Assembly: GCA_944472155.2 (NCBI GenBank)
Contig: OX235272.1
Location: 14,306,354 to 14,370,353 of the forward strand
Source of the DNA: Trichobilharzia szidati
Taxonomy: Eukaryota > Platyhelminthes > Trematoda > Strigeidida > Schistosomatidae
Direction of reading: 5' to 3'
Length of the DNA stretch: 64,000 nucleotides
Shown piece by piece: positions 1 through 9,754 of this stretch. Position numbers and translations under genes: made by a program. Position 1 is the first letter of the stretch, and every line of letters begins with the position of its first letter. The notes under the pieces were generated by a model, which was not told the origin of the DNA, did not search any database, and worked only from the letters and a program-made list of their open reading frames with translations.

Positions 1-165
1 CGTATCCCGAAGGTCCTGGGTTCGGTCGGTCGGTCTCCAGCGTTTGGGGAATTACAGGTGAGTACTGATGGAGAGTCCCCAAACAAGGACGAAACAACTG
101 TCCAGTAGTAGTCCCTGGTTTTCAGTGATTCTCTAACTCGTATCAATCCTACTATGATCCAAAAA
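1..165 (+). mobile_element. SINE-beta, 5'-truncated, with hammerhead-like core
   Basis: Begins inside a tRNA-like head (B-box-like GGTTCGGTCGG near 22) and continues through a hammerhead-like block (65-115) to the family tail, which reads like GGTTTTCAGTGATTCTCTAA. The same order (head, ribozyme-like block, tail) recurs in this window at about 1.6, 10.4, 17.1, 23.4 and 39.5 kb. The window edge cuts the 5' end. Confidence 0.65.
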
Positions 166-379
166 CTTGGAACCAGTCAAATCAGTACAGACTAGTAGTA
201 CCTGACAATTAACATTTCGTAATTCAGTGTAAATCTATGATGATCTAATGCACCTTGTTTAGTTAAAACAAATTCACCTACCTATAAGTTCATTCATTAA
301 ATTATGCGGAGACTATCTGTTAACTTTATTATTGCATTTTCTTTATTACTCTTTATACTTATACTTATATTCATTCTAG

Positions 380-776
380 CCCAATTCAGCTGTTCCAAGT
401 CAAACATCCGATTATAAACAACCTGTTAATAGTAGTAGTAGTGGTAATCATGAATTCCTACTGCCTATGCGACCGAATTCAGGTGGTTTAACAATGAACA
501 ATAGTCCATGCACAGAAAAACGATCAGCATCACGACTTAGTTCAGATCGTTTCATCACAGAACCATCACAACGTATGGATTCACCAGTATCCGGTCGATC
601 ATCATATTCAAGTTCAAGTGGTTTAAAATCTCAGACAACTTCACAAATTCATCATTTTCCATATCGAATTGACAAGGATATGCTGAATAATAATACGCGT
701 AATTTAACAGATATTAGTAATAGTAGTATGAATGAAAAGAAATCAAACTTGCATAACTCAATAAATGGATGGTTAG
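380..776 (+). CDS. Internal coding exon of Asn/Ser-rich host gene (gene 1)
   Basis: This is the first of four exons that splice together in phase. It follows a TTCATTCTAG acceptor and ends at a GTGAGT donor (777). The frame is open throughout and starts on a complete codon, giving about 132 residues rich in Ser and Asn, with clusters of Ser-Ser-Ser and basic/polar stretches. No catalytic motif, membrane segment or known domain is visible, so it looks like a disordered region of a larger protein whose 5' part lies upstream of the window. The exon ends one base into a codon; the next exon supplies the other two (GGT, Gly). The ATG at 467 is internal and not a likely start, because the frame is open back to the acceptor. 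Product unrecognised. Confidence 0.72.
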
Positions 777-785
777 GTGAGTGAG

Positions 786-1189
786 TGATCGATTGACTTA
801 AGAAGAGAATGAAATTGAGTTGTTGTTTGCTTTTATTATCCTAACTTGTCATCTTCTATTGTCGATGTGTATGACAGAATTTACATGACTACTGTTAATT
901 ATGCTCAGGGTTCTAATATGTAAGTAGCGGTTAAAATTAAGACTAAAGTGTAATATATCAGTTAAGACTCATCAGATGGAGTTAGTTAACTGGTAGGTAA
1001 TTCGGCTTCTTCTGTTTCCATTGTGAAACCTTTATCCATTGCTTCTCACTTCAGGGTACTCTATTTCATTCGGTGATCAACACATAGCCCCATTTATTGC
1101 TTAACGTCCTCAAAATTAATTTGTTAAAGTTATTTTTCTAATTGAAACGATGTAATTGGTCTCTGTTGACATGTCAGTTGCTGGTACGG
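786..1189. other. Intron 1 sequence, nothing recognised
   Basis: AT-rich intronic sequence after the 776 donor. I see no ORF, repeat head or splice-flanked exon in it. Confidence 0.4.
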
Positions 1190-1345
1190 ACGCTTCCTTC
1201 CACGGTGTCTTGAGATAATGTAGCGATAATGTTCCTTGGTTGGTAGTGGGATCTTAAACGCACGTTTCGTCATATCTTAGATTCATCAGATGGATGTATC
1301 TGCATGCCCAATGAGTGATAGTTTCCCCACTGGGGGAGAAAAGAC
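1190..1345 (-). mobile_element. SINE-alpha (Sm-alpha-like) fragment with hammerhead core
   Basis: Read on the minus strand it contains the Sm-alpha-type segment preceding the ribozyme, then CTGATGA (1289-1283) and GAAA (1268-1265), the two conserved core strands of a hammerhead. Stem II between them is weak (ATC/GAC-like ends), so this copy is probably inactive although both core strings are intact. Sm-alpha SINEs with hammerheads are established in schistosomes; assignment here rests on similarity by eye. Confidence 0.55.
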
Positions 1346-1548
1346 TAATTGTACACTCACAGTAACCCTTATAGTCGGTATATAAGGAATTCTTTGTAGA
1401 CAAAAGGAAGAGATATTGTTGTTATTTTATTATTGCACTACTGAAATGTTTAAACGTTATCTAATCGATTTTTTGGTGATTATAACTGTTTACCGATGTA
1501 AATCAGTCATAAATTGTGAAAGTTATAAAAACTGAAGATATCAATATT

Positions 1549-1837
1549 CATGGAGGATTTCATCATGAAGTGACATCAGTTCGAGAACCACTGGAAAACC
1601 TGGGAGCAGTGTACAGCTGTTTTGTCCTATTTTGGGACTCTTCAGTAGTATGCACCCACAGCCAGGGGTTCAAACCCAGGACCTTCTGGTGACAAGGCGC
1701 ACTCGTAGACCATTGAACCACTGGGACCCGATCCTGGGTTCGAACTCCGGTGGGTGCGTACTGCTGAAGAGTCCCACTACTCCCAGGTTTTCCAGTGGTT
1801 CTCTAACTGATGTCAGCTCATGATGAAATCCTCCATG
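1549..1837. mobile_element. Head-to-head pair of SINE-beta copies (foldback)
   Basis: The left half (1549 to about 1665) is a minus-strand SINE-beta tail plus ribozyme block; the right half (about 1725-1837) is a plus-strand copy with the same tail. The outer ends are exact inverted repeats (CATGGAGGATTTCATCATGA at the left and its complement at the right). The right copy keeps the strand GTACTG followed by CTGAAGA (1758-1770) and GTCC but has lost the GAAA half. The left copy has AAAA instead of GAAA. Lies in intron 1 of gene 1. Confidence 0.65.
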
Positions 1838-1844
1838 CAATCAA

Positions 1845-2600
1845 ATAAAATCCCTACAAAACCAATACTTGAATATCAATATTCCTTGTGAAGTAGGTAA
1901 GTAACCATTTAAAATCATTCATAATGCAATCGTGAGTATCTTCTGGAAGCTTCAATTCTTAGATAATCACAATCTAGATAGCAGTTGTACTGAAGGCACT
2001 TCAGTTTACTTGTAACTTTGCTGAATTCTGTCAATGAATTTCACAGTGTTGTCACCAAGATAGGTGTGGCTAGCTGTATCACAGTGCACTTTGAACTAAT
2101 GTTAGGTGGTTGTTGGAAGTCGGCAGGAGATCCTAGATACCTAGGCTTCATGCTTAGAGTGGCACCACGATGAAGAGTAATTTTGTGTAAGGGAGACATT
2201 GTAACACAAATATTCTTGGCTTCATAGAATAATGCTAGAGGGGAAAAATGAAATCTATAGAAACGGTGATGTGAATACTGATGAAAATTCTAGAAAAAAA
2301 GGGGGAATGAAATGAGATTAATGATTAAGTGTGTGGAAGAACTTTACTTCAGAATAGTGAATGGATCGAGAATGTCCAGAAGGATACCCGCTGATTCAAG
2401 ATACTGTTGGATTCAAAATTGCTTATCCAGACGGTTCACTGAAATTCATTTCAGTTATGTTTAGACTGGGGGGAACGCAATGCTTAGATCTTAGGAGAAA
2501 TCAATCGGCTGAAAAGCCTGAATGCACCTGTTTCGTTCTTAATGTCACTTATCAGCCTTAGTTTTCTGTTAATATATGTGTAAAACTTGGGCACTGTGGT
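1845..2600. other. Intron 1 sequence with possible low-copy repeat
   Basis: No coding exon is supportable. The stretch 2105-2175, with a gene-like composition but no open frame, may be an interspersed repeat fragment. A 66-codon ORF at 2361-2561 has no splice signals or family resemblance and is not called. Confidence 0.35.
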
Positions 2601-2604
2601 AGTA

Positions 2605-3430
2605 AGTAATTCCATATTAGTTTGTTTATTAGATATATTACACAGTGAAACAGTATTATTTACTGGATGACGTTTCGAACAAAATTTATTGTTCATAATC
2701 ATATCAATAATAATAATAATGACAGTAGCGATAGTGATAATAACAATAATAATGATAATAATAATAATAGTGATAATAATAATAATAATGATATCAATGA
2801 CGACACCAACAATAAGGAATCTAAACCATCAGTAGTAATTCCATACAAGGAAGGAACTTCGGAAGCCTTAGGCAGAATTCCATTATGGGTAAATTTTATT
2901 TTGATAGAGTCTCACAGTGTTATACAGTAATATTTACTAACATTCAGTAGAACAGGGGCAGTCAGACTAGCTGAACATAAAAACATAACAAAATCTGGAT
3001 TGGTTGACCTGAATAAGATAAGAAATCTAGAGAATAGTTCAGCTATAGCACTCACTGTATGCTATTACACATTACCATACAATAGGATGAGATAGGATGA
3101 CAGTTTTAAAATCTAATGTCACAGCAAGGTGGATGGAGAGATTGATAACAGAAGCTTTGTTTATCGAATCAACTGCAAATACATGTAATAGGAATGATTC
3201 ATCACCTGTCCACCCAGATATCTGGAAAATTCCACTACCCTACGACGACAAATAGGAGAGAACAAAGAAAACTATAAAACTCAAGTGTCAAAGTCGTGTG
3301 ATTATTACAGTTGATGGAATGATTATGAACCATAAATTTTGTTCGAAACTGTGTCATCCAGTAAATAATACTGTTTCAGTGACTGTGTGATATATCTAAT
3401 AAACAAACTAATATGGAATTACTTAGTTTT
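2605..3430 (+). mobile_element. Penelope-like element remnant with terminal inverted repeats
   Basis: Ends are inverted repeats about 60 bp long (2608-2668 against about 3358-3425). Inside, plus-strand pieces of a PLE endonuclease are recognisable: the linker motif VVIPYKEGTSE (about 2830-2865), a block ending EHK...LENSSAIAL (about 2965-3055), and VYRINCKY (about 3160-3185). In intact PLE GIY-YIG domains the YRINC segment comes before the EHK...SAIAL segment, so the order here is permuted. An (AAT)n tract at 2707-2800 precedes the linker. Inactive. The same family recurs at 30.2-31.6 and 38.5-38.8 kb. Confidence 0.65.
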
Positions 3431-3649
3431 CTGTGTCTGAAAGGAGGTGTGTTACAAGTCATCAATTAAGTCCCTACGGAATCATTCGTGGGCTTAACCA
3501 ACGATTCAACCTGACCTACTACTACGCATCAATCATAAATTCACTCAGAAAGTCTAAGAATTCTTAACTGCTAATCATATATATATATATATATATGGTT
3601 TACTGCTATAACCTGTATTGTTATTGATTCTTTCTTCTTCTATTCTCAG

Positions 3650-3847
3650 GTAACAATGATCTTCATGATCGTTCTGTATACAGCAATAACAGTATAAATA
3701 GTAATAGTAGTCAGAATGGACAGAATCTTCCATCAACTGAAAGATGTGAGAAACAGATCAGTGAAGTGATACAAATTAAAGCTACCACCACCACCACCAC
3801 CAACGATGAATCAGATGTTATAATGCATAGACGAATTATATCCGATA
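3650..3847 (+). CDS. Internal coding exon of gene 1
   Basis: The acceptor is a long pyrimidine tract ending TTCTCAG (AG at 3648-3649) and the donor is GTAAGT at 3848. The first two bases complete the Gly codon left by the 380-776 exon, then 65 codons are open without ATG, so ATG-based ORF calling misses it. Composition matches its neighbours: Asn/Ser-rich, with a run of six Thr codons (ACC repeat). The exon ends one base into a codon. Intron 1 (777-3649) carries SINE copies and a PLE remnant; intron 2 (3848-5144) carries an almost complete PLE endonuclease cassette. Function unknown. Confidence 0.72.
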
Positions 3848-4280
3848 GTAAGTGTTACTTACTTACTTACTTATTCCTTACTCAAATAATTTGTAATTTA
3901 TTCCTGTTATTTACAATATTTTGATGTGGTTGTGTTCTCTGAGCTGGATAGTTAATTTGCGAAGCTTTCATCACCCTACTAGGCGACATCTTCAGCGCAT
4001 ACTTCAATTCATTGAAGTGAGCTTTTAGATTTCTCCACGAGTTTATTAATCATCTCTCCCAGTGACCTTGGACGTGATTGGTTGTTTTTGTGTGTTTTCA
4101 CACCTTCTAGGTTACTTGTACTGTCACTCATTGTTTCTTTGACTTGAACTTTGACCCTTTGTGTGTGAGGTTTCTTTCTTATCGGTTGATAAATTTTGTC
4201 TATCTCGATGTGTCTATTGATTGATGATTCACTGGAATGCCAAGCTTCTAAAAATTCTCTAGCATTCTTGTTGTTTCCTT

Positions 4281-4911
4281 ACCATATATAAAGGATATCT
4301 CAGAAATCACTACAAGACTCTTCAAACCTTTAGGAATTGACGTCGTACACAAACCAACAAAGTCACTTCACTCAATTCTATGTCAACCAAAAGACTCAAC
4401 AGCGAAGGAAGATAAAACCAACATCATCTACAAAATAGATTGTATCAACTGCGAAGAACACTACATTGGCCAAAGTGGACGTCGTCTTCGTCTTCGTGTC
4501 CACGAACATAAGCTAGCCGTCAAAAGACATGATATCCACTCCCTCATATCACTACATACAGACAACCACGGACATCAATTCGACTGGGACAACGTTCAAA
4601 TATTAGACAGAGGAAACAACAAGAATGCTAGAGAATTTTTAGAAGCTTGTCATTCCAGTGAATCATCAATCAATAGACACATCGAGATAGACAAAATTTA
4701 TCAACCGATAAGAAAGAAACCTCACACACAAAGGGTCAAAGTTCAAGTCAAAGAAACAATCAGTTCCAATACAAGTAGCCTAGAAGGTGTGAAAACACAC
4801 AAAAACAACCAATCACGTCCAAGGTCACCAGGAGAGATGATTAATAAACTCGTGGAGAAATCTAAAAGCTCACTTCAACGAATTGAAGTATGCGCTGAAG
4901 ATGTTGCCTAG
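4281..4911 (+). pseudogene. PLE GIY-YIG endonuclease, 5'-truncated open frame
   Basis: A frame of about 200 codons without internal stop and without an early ATG. It starts in the RT-endonuclease linker (GIDVVHKPTKSL, matching the PLE linker), then gives the GIY-YIG core: IIYKIDC-x2-C (zinc-binding-like CxxC), HYIGQSGR, RLRVHEHK, then the downstream LHTDNHGHQFDW block and a basic C-terminus, ending at TAG about 4909-4911. In PLEs this domain nicks DNA for target-primed reverse transcription. The RT domain is absent, so this copy cannot move on its own. It looks the youngest of the PLE pieces because its frame is intact. Confidence 0.75.
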
Positions 4912-4936
4912 TAGGGTGATGAAAGCTTCGCAAATT
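4886..4936 (+). ncRNA. Hammerhead-ribozyme-like motif in PLE arm
   Basis: CTGAAGA (4895-4901), a possible stem II (GCC...GGT with loop), GAAA (4921-4924), then GCTTCGC, where AGCT could form a minimal stem III and CTT would be the cleavage triplet. GCG before the core can pair with CGC after it as stem I. The left arm (minus strand, complement near 3985-3945) has the same motif with a slightly better stem II. PLE hammerheads are established; activity of this one is inferred from pairing by eye. Confidence 0.5.
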
Positions 4937-5144
4937 AACTATCCAGCTCAGAGAACACAACCACATCAAAATCATCCACCTGAGCTACAAATCTTCTCTA
5001 TCATATCACTGACGATTCAATCATAGCACGCGTAAACTGAATTTGTACGTCAACACACAGCATACACATTTATCAATTACTTGAGTAAATTCATCATCAT
5101 CGTCTTATCTATCTACTGAAGTTTTTCTTCTTTTCTTCTTTCAG

Positions 5145-5493
5145 TTTCATCTAGTGTTAATACAAATTCACAGAATAATAATAATAGAATCATGTCACCA
5201 ACAGAACCAGGTCTATCGAGATCATCATCATTATACTATAATGAAATCAATAATCCTATACACTTACAACGTTCAGCGAACAGTATGGCCAGTAGTAGTA
5301 GTAATAATAACATCAATAATAATAATAATAATAGTAATACTTGTCAATCTTCTACAATAATGATGAACAATTCATTGAAAAATTTAGGTGATAATAATAA
5401 TAATATCTCTACTACTAACAGTGTTGGATTGGATGCAGACTCTACACATTTCAATAATCCAATTTATATTCTGCATACAGAGAAATATCCTGA
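5145..5493 (+). CDS. Internal coding exon of gene 1, Asn-rich
   Basis: The acceptor TTCTTTCAG ends at 5144 and the first two bases complete the Ile codon begun in the previous exon. The frame stays open to 5493, where GAGTAAGTC provides a consensus donor (GTAAGT at 5494). If unspliced, the frame would stop at TAA 5495-5497, an alternative C-terminus. The encoded ~116 residues contain runs of Asn from (AAT)n codons and Ser-Ser-Ser runs, probably length-polymorphic. Splicing is favoured over the stop because the next exon (10690) begins with exactly the one base needed to keep the frame. No recognisable domain. Confidence 0.7.
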
Positions 5494-6193
5494 GTAAGTC
5501 AGACATTATATGTATATAGATAAATTGATGAAAAGTGTATATTGCCATTGAGTAATTTAGTGTTCCTTGTAATCTAATATTATTTATAAAATTATATTTG
5601 TAAAATCTCAGCGAAATTGAAATGATTAATTCCAACGTTTCCTGTTCGGCAATCTGGTCGAACCGAACTTCTTCAGGGAAATTAATCGAAATTAACATAA
5701 CAGAGGTTTATATATAAAAGGAACAACTCTTGTTTTTTAAACTTTGTCCAATCATGAGTCATGCAACAGGCATCAACATGTATAATAAATAAATAAATAA
5801 AATAGTATGTTTATATATAAAAGTACATCTCTTGTTTTAAATTGTTTGTCCTGTCATGTGAATCAAGAAACAGCTATCAATAGGTATAATAAACAAAACA
5901 AAATTTTTTATATGAACTGTGATCAAAATTTGACCTCAGACTTTCAAAATTAGTCTACTTTTGTTAAAATATATGTGTATATGCAGTATCAATGGTGTGT
6001 GTGTGTGTGAACAGTCATAAAACATTTGTTATTCTCATATGAGCTGTGATCAAGATTTGACCGGATAGTTACAAAATAATTGAGATTTTTTACAAATATA
6101 ATATAATTTTATAAAATTGTTATTCTCTCCATAAGAAGACGTAGACAATCGGGAATTTGATCTAGTGTGACTAGTTGTTGATACATATCCAAT

Positions 6194-6625
6194 TTATTTA
6201 TTAGTCAGGATTTGCCATGCATCAGCTAAGATCACACCTTCACGTCTGTTCAAACTGTTGGGATTCACCCATATATGTAGGGCTTCTGCAGTCAGTCTTT
6301 CTTTATATGAACCAAAACCTTTCTGTAAAACCTTAGTCTTATCAAAGTCGATTTTGTGTCCCGTTTCTATCGAATGCAGTGCAATCGCTGAGTTGTTTTC
6401 TAGCTTCTTCAAGTCTGCAGAGGTCTTTGGAACCACCTTTAGACATTGTTTATGCTCTTTCACTCTTATATTTACCTGTCTGGAAGTTTCTCCTACATAT
6501 ACGGCGTTACAATCCCCACAATTGATCTGGTATACGCAATTCTGCTGGTTTTCTTGTTCTATTTTATCCTTAACCTTCACCAGTAATGAGCATGACTCAT
6601 GATTGGACAAAGTTTTTAAAAACAA
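6194..6625 (-). pseudogene. PLE GIY-YIG endonuclease domain (RT lost)
   Basis: An open frame of 143 codons. Recognisable in order: CVYQINC-x2-C, VYVGETSRQ (GIY-YIG core), IRVKEHK, LENNSAIALHSIETGHKIDF, a Glu in LTAEAL near the expected position, then a C-terminal NSLNRREG stretch. These match the PLE endonuclease family. The upstream RT is missing and the first codons run into the terminal repeat, so the annotated ATG is not the native start. Probably a dead 5'-truncated copy, although the frame is undamaged. Confidence 0.75.
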
Positions 6626-6667
6626 GAGTTGTTCCTTTTATACATAAACCTCTGTTATGTTAATTTC

Positions 6668-6729
6668 GATTAATTTCCCTGAAGAAGTTCGGACCAGATT
6701 GCCGAACACGGGAAACGTTGGAATTAATC
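6668..6729 (+). ncRNA. Hammerhead-ribozyme-like motif in PLE terminal arm
   Basis: The core strands CTGAAGA (6679-6685) and GAAA (6712-6715) flank a stem II formed by GTTCGG (6687-6692) and CCGAAC. The sequence after GAAA, CGTT, allows a tiny palindromic stem III and a GTT cleavage triplet. Stem I pairs GATTAATTTCC (6668-6678) with GGAATTAATC (6720-6729), 10 bp with one bulged T. All invariant core bases are present. A second copy lies in the left arm on the minus strand (about 5680-5615). Confidence 0.62.
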
Positions 6730-6864
6730 ATTTCAATTTCGCTGAGATTTTACAAATATAATTTTTTATAAATGTCTACTTCTCACTCAGCGCTCAATTA
6801 TTTTGCAACTATCCGGTCAAATCTTGATCACAGTTCATATGTAATATTATTTAATTGTGAATGG

Positions 6865-7255
6865 ATCGGTGACTGTTAGTGTATACTGGGCATTCTTGAC
6901 ATCATCATCATGGTTGAGGCGGCCTGTTTGAATCACTATCCATTGTCTTCTCTTAATTTTTATTGTTTTAAGCATTTAATTATGTCATTAAGTCGCAAAA
7001 TGTACTCACGCATAATTTTCAAATTTGTTTTTCAAACTACTGGTGTGCATTTCGCAGAGACGAAGGTAAAAAAATATCATAAGGGATTATAGTCTGCACT
7101 TCACATCTAAAAGTATTACGTCAAGTGATATACTACAGATTGCTACTTTACTTCGAGGTCCTGGATGAGGAGTAAATATTGTGCAATAAATTACATTCAG
7201 AATTCAGTACGCTGTGTACACATTTTCTTCAGAGTGAAGCTATTTATTTATTTAT
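6865..7255 (+). repeat. Diverged direct repeat, copy 1
   Basis: Shares a long diverged block with 7830-8200: a GGCGGCCTGTTTG-like start, a CACGCATAATTTTCAAAT-like middle, and a GAGGAGTAAATATTG-like 3' section ending before AGCTATTT. Unknown element class; no coding frame is supportable. Confidence 0.45.
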
Positions 7256-7265
7256 CACATTTCAT

Positions 7266-7457
7266 TGCTCGCCGACCATGCACATGGTCCGGGTTTCGAG
7301 CTCCGGCCGACGCACTCCTTTACCTCGCTAAGCCAGAAATAGTGCTGGTGAAAAGGAAAGGTTGGGCATGAGGCTAGCAACCTCATCCTGTAAGATTAAC
7401 ACTGCTACAGAAACTTCAAGCCACTAGCTTGAAGCCCTATGTTCCACCGGGGAACGT
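7266..7457 (+). mobile_element. SINE-A, head partly degraded
   Basis: Contains the shared tRNA-like head from about CGCCGACCATGCACATGG, a mutated B-box region, the SINE-A body and the 3' end GAAGCCCTATGTTCCAC followed by GGGGAACGTGAAGGA. The A-box part is missing. Best seen as a 5'-damaged copy of the elements at 21511 and 57001. Confidence 0.65.
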
Positions 7458-7829
7458 GAAGGAAAAAAGAATTGCGATATTATCTGTTTGGTTATCGCTA
7501 GTGGGGCTTGTCGATCAATGATATACACCCAGTGGGACTCGAATTCAGCACTCATCATGACTTAGTATCGTAAAATTATAACATTCTTAGATATAAGCTT
7601 TAGGCTAGAGATTCAAATGTACGACTCTATATACTACTGATTGGCTGACATGAGTAGTTGGACACACCTCACATCAACCAGTAGTGCATACTAGCCAGAT
7701 TGAGGGGATCTGAAGATCGGAAGACCGTTTCGGTCTCCGAAGGAAGCTGTGGTTGAATTTCACCCCGAACTGTGTAAATAGCAAATCGGAAATTTGATTC
7801 ATGCGTAAGACTAATTACTAACTAAGATG

Positions 7830-8200
7830 TGGGTTGGTATGGGGGCCTGCTTAAATAAATCTCTGGGTTACCTAGATTTCCTGTTCATATAAATGCATAG
7901 TATTTACTTCACATTTTGTATTGTTTAAATCATCCAATTACGTCTAGAATCACAATTTATTCTCAGGCACACTTTCAAATATGTTTTCAACCTACTGGTA
8001 TGAATTTTCCTAATTGAAGAATGTAACGAAATCTATACGAATTATTGGATGGCACAATAATGCTTCAGTTGATATATTATTGAGTGTTGTATTGTTAGTA
8101 GTTTCTGTGCGAGGAGTAAATATGTTGCAATAAAGACTCTGGAAATTCAGTATCGCATATGAATGGAATTTTTTATAGAATAAAGCTGTTTTTGTTATTA
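7830..8200 (+). repeat. Diverged direct repeat, copy 2
   Basis: Second copy of the block at 6865-7255, same orientation, about 950 bp apart, strongly diverged. A further short match to its start occurs near 14382-14410. Confidence 0.45.
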
Positions 8201-8264
8201 TTTAATTCAATGTGGACTTCCCCGTTGATTGATTTGATCGAAGTGTTGAAATGTCGGCTCCTGG

Positions 8265-8525
8265 TGCGGATTCTTCAACGGTTTCTGAGGGTGCAGCTTG
8301 AAGTATTTTGGTGGGTGGTGACTAGTAGTGCAATCCATGATGCGCAATCCGTCCTATTTGGGACTCGTCATCTGGCCGATGTACCTGCATTCCCCAGTGA
8401 ATGATAATGTTCTCACTGAGGCTCGAACCCAGTGTCCATTGTTTCAAACGCCAAAGTGTTATCCACTAGACCGCTTGGGCCACAAAGCATCCGCACAAGG
8501 AGCCGACATGTTAGCCTGAAGCCGA
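8265..8525 (-). mobile_element. SINE-alpha (Sm-alpha-like), near complete
   Basis: On the minus strand: an A-box-like GCGGTCTAGTGGATAAC, a B-box GGGTTCGAGCCTC (complement about 8413-8425), then the segment leading into the ribozyme block (8386-8335) and its 3' side. Box spacing and order are those of a tRNA-derived pol III SINE. Confidence 0.65.
8335..8386 (-). ncRNA. Decayed Sm-alpha hammerhead
   Basis: Stem II GTCC...GGAC with the CAAATA loop is preserved, but the first core strand reads ATGACGA (the invariant first C is replaced) and GAAA is replaced by GGAT. Predicted inactive. Confidence 0.55.
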
Positions 8526-8589
8526 ATACTTAGGTCCCGTCAATTAACCAACGGGGAAGTCCGAATTGAATTATATAATAAGGCTGATA

Positions 8590-8775
8590 CTCGTTGCACA
8601 AGAGGTGGCTCTAGTGTCCCAATCGATCTAGCAAATGACTCTTCGACGTTTGAAATGATGGATACTGCGTTCGAGCCTCAGTGGGAAACACCACCTCTCA
8701 GTGAAGAATGCAGGTACATCCACTAGCTGACAAGTCACAGACAGGACGAAATGCACATCGTGGATTCCACTGCCA
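8590..8775 (+). mobile_element. SINE-alpha copy with mutated hammerhead
   Basis: A plus-strand copy 70 bp from the minus-strand copy, so the two are tail to tail. The head is diverged (GCGTTCGAGCCTC B-box). The ribozyme block at 8713-8775 keeps GGAC and GAAA (8744-8751) and the GTGGATTCCACTGCC 3' strand, but the first core strand is CTGACAA instead of CTGANGA. Confidence 0.6.
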
Positions 8776-8814
8776 GTCATTATCCTCCAAATTACTTCTA
8801 TTATTATTATTAAA

Positions 8815-8870
8815 TCTAGGTAACGTACTCCTGGATTCCACTGCTACCTACCACCTATCACTAAATAAAT
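8815..8870 (+). repeat. Extra 3' strand of Sm-alpha hammerhead
   Basis: Contains CTGGATTCCACTGCTACC, matching the 3' stem I side of the Sm-alpha hammerhead, directly downstream of the 8590-8775 copy. Looks like a second, strongly 5'-truncated unit. Confidence 0.4.
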
Positions 8871-9750
8871 AAGAATTTGCATAGACACTAAGCACAAGAT
8901 ATCCCTATTCGTCTTATATTTACGGTCCACCTACTGTTAATCCTGAAAATTCCTGTTGACTTCAACCTTCATCTGTTCCTGATAGAATGAAAAGACCATC
9001 CGTTTCTATATTCACTTAATAGAATATGAGGAAAATATTACGTCTCATCTTAATACTGATGAACAGCTGTGTTTTACTCACTTAGGCACTTGACTACAAA
9101 GGCTTTTTTAGTTTAGTTAGTTAGGATATCAATCCGCCTACTCACAGTCTTCTGGTAATTGAGTTACAAGACTTACATAGCAGAAGGGGTCGGAACAGTA
9201 GTCACGAGGAGGAGGTGGTCACTAGCATACTTTGAGACTGAGGTTTTTACTTTTAACTTTCAGCCACTAACTAATTCATTGTATTGTGGCTATTTTTAGC
9301 AACATATAAGTGGAGATAGCACAAATGGAACAAGCTAGCTGTATCTTACTTGCTTCTTCATTTTCAGTTTCCATTCGTATAGTTCTTGTTATTGAGATAG
9401 TTTTTTTTTGTATAGTGATACAGGGTTCAATTTAAACACAATCGTAAACTTTCCAGATTTCATCCTATTTGTTCGTCTTACTTTACTAGTGTATGGGAGG
9501 GATTGTAGTTTTGATAAGATTATTGATTATTACGTGGATACATTCACCCAGCAAACTGTGCACACTACTTAAAACAAGCGGTGTTTTGTTTTTTCAAGCT
9601 ATGCAACAAAAAAGGTACAGGCATGCAACCGAATATACACCAACGTCATTTCACTTATATACGATACGATGACTTTCACTGACAGTGTAGAAATCGATTT
9701 AAGATCATTCATCTTACAAACATATTGATAACTGAAAGGTTTATTCAATG
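8871..9750. other. Intron 3 sequence, nothing recognised
   Basis: AT-rich sequence between SINE-alpha copies within intron 3 of gene 1. No exon with matching splice phase is visible. Confidence 0.35.
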
Positions 9751-9754
9751 ATAA

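Larger units (their letters stand above)
3918..4972 (+). mobile_element. Penelope-like element cassette with 362-bp inverted arms
   Basis: Located in intron 2 of gene 1. The left arm 3918-4279 and right arm 4611-4972 are near-perfect inverted repeats of each other, so the 3' part of a PLE is present twice, head to head. The right arm includes the C-terminal coding region and the 3' UTR of the GIY-YIG frame (see 4281-4911). Both arms carry a hammerhead-like motif (see 4886-4936). This arrangement fits the partial, inverted copies known for PLEs. Confidence 0.75.
5582..6775 (-). mobile_element. Penelope-like element fragment with inverted arms
   Basis: The left arm 5582-5765 and right arm 6590-6775 are inverted repeats. 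Between them lies a minus-strand GIY-YIG frame (6194-6625). Both arms hold a hammerhead-like motif. It sits in intron 3 of gene 1, about 90 bp after the 5493 donor. The family differs from the element at 3918-4972. Confidence 0.72.

Noticed and set aside
2667..2930. Asn-rich ORF as an exon of gene 1
   Set aside because: It ends in the PLE linker motif (PYKEGTSE), which recurs at 31.5 kb; the Asn run comes from an (AAT)n tract in the element.
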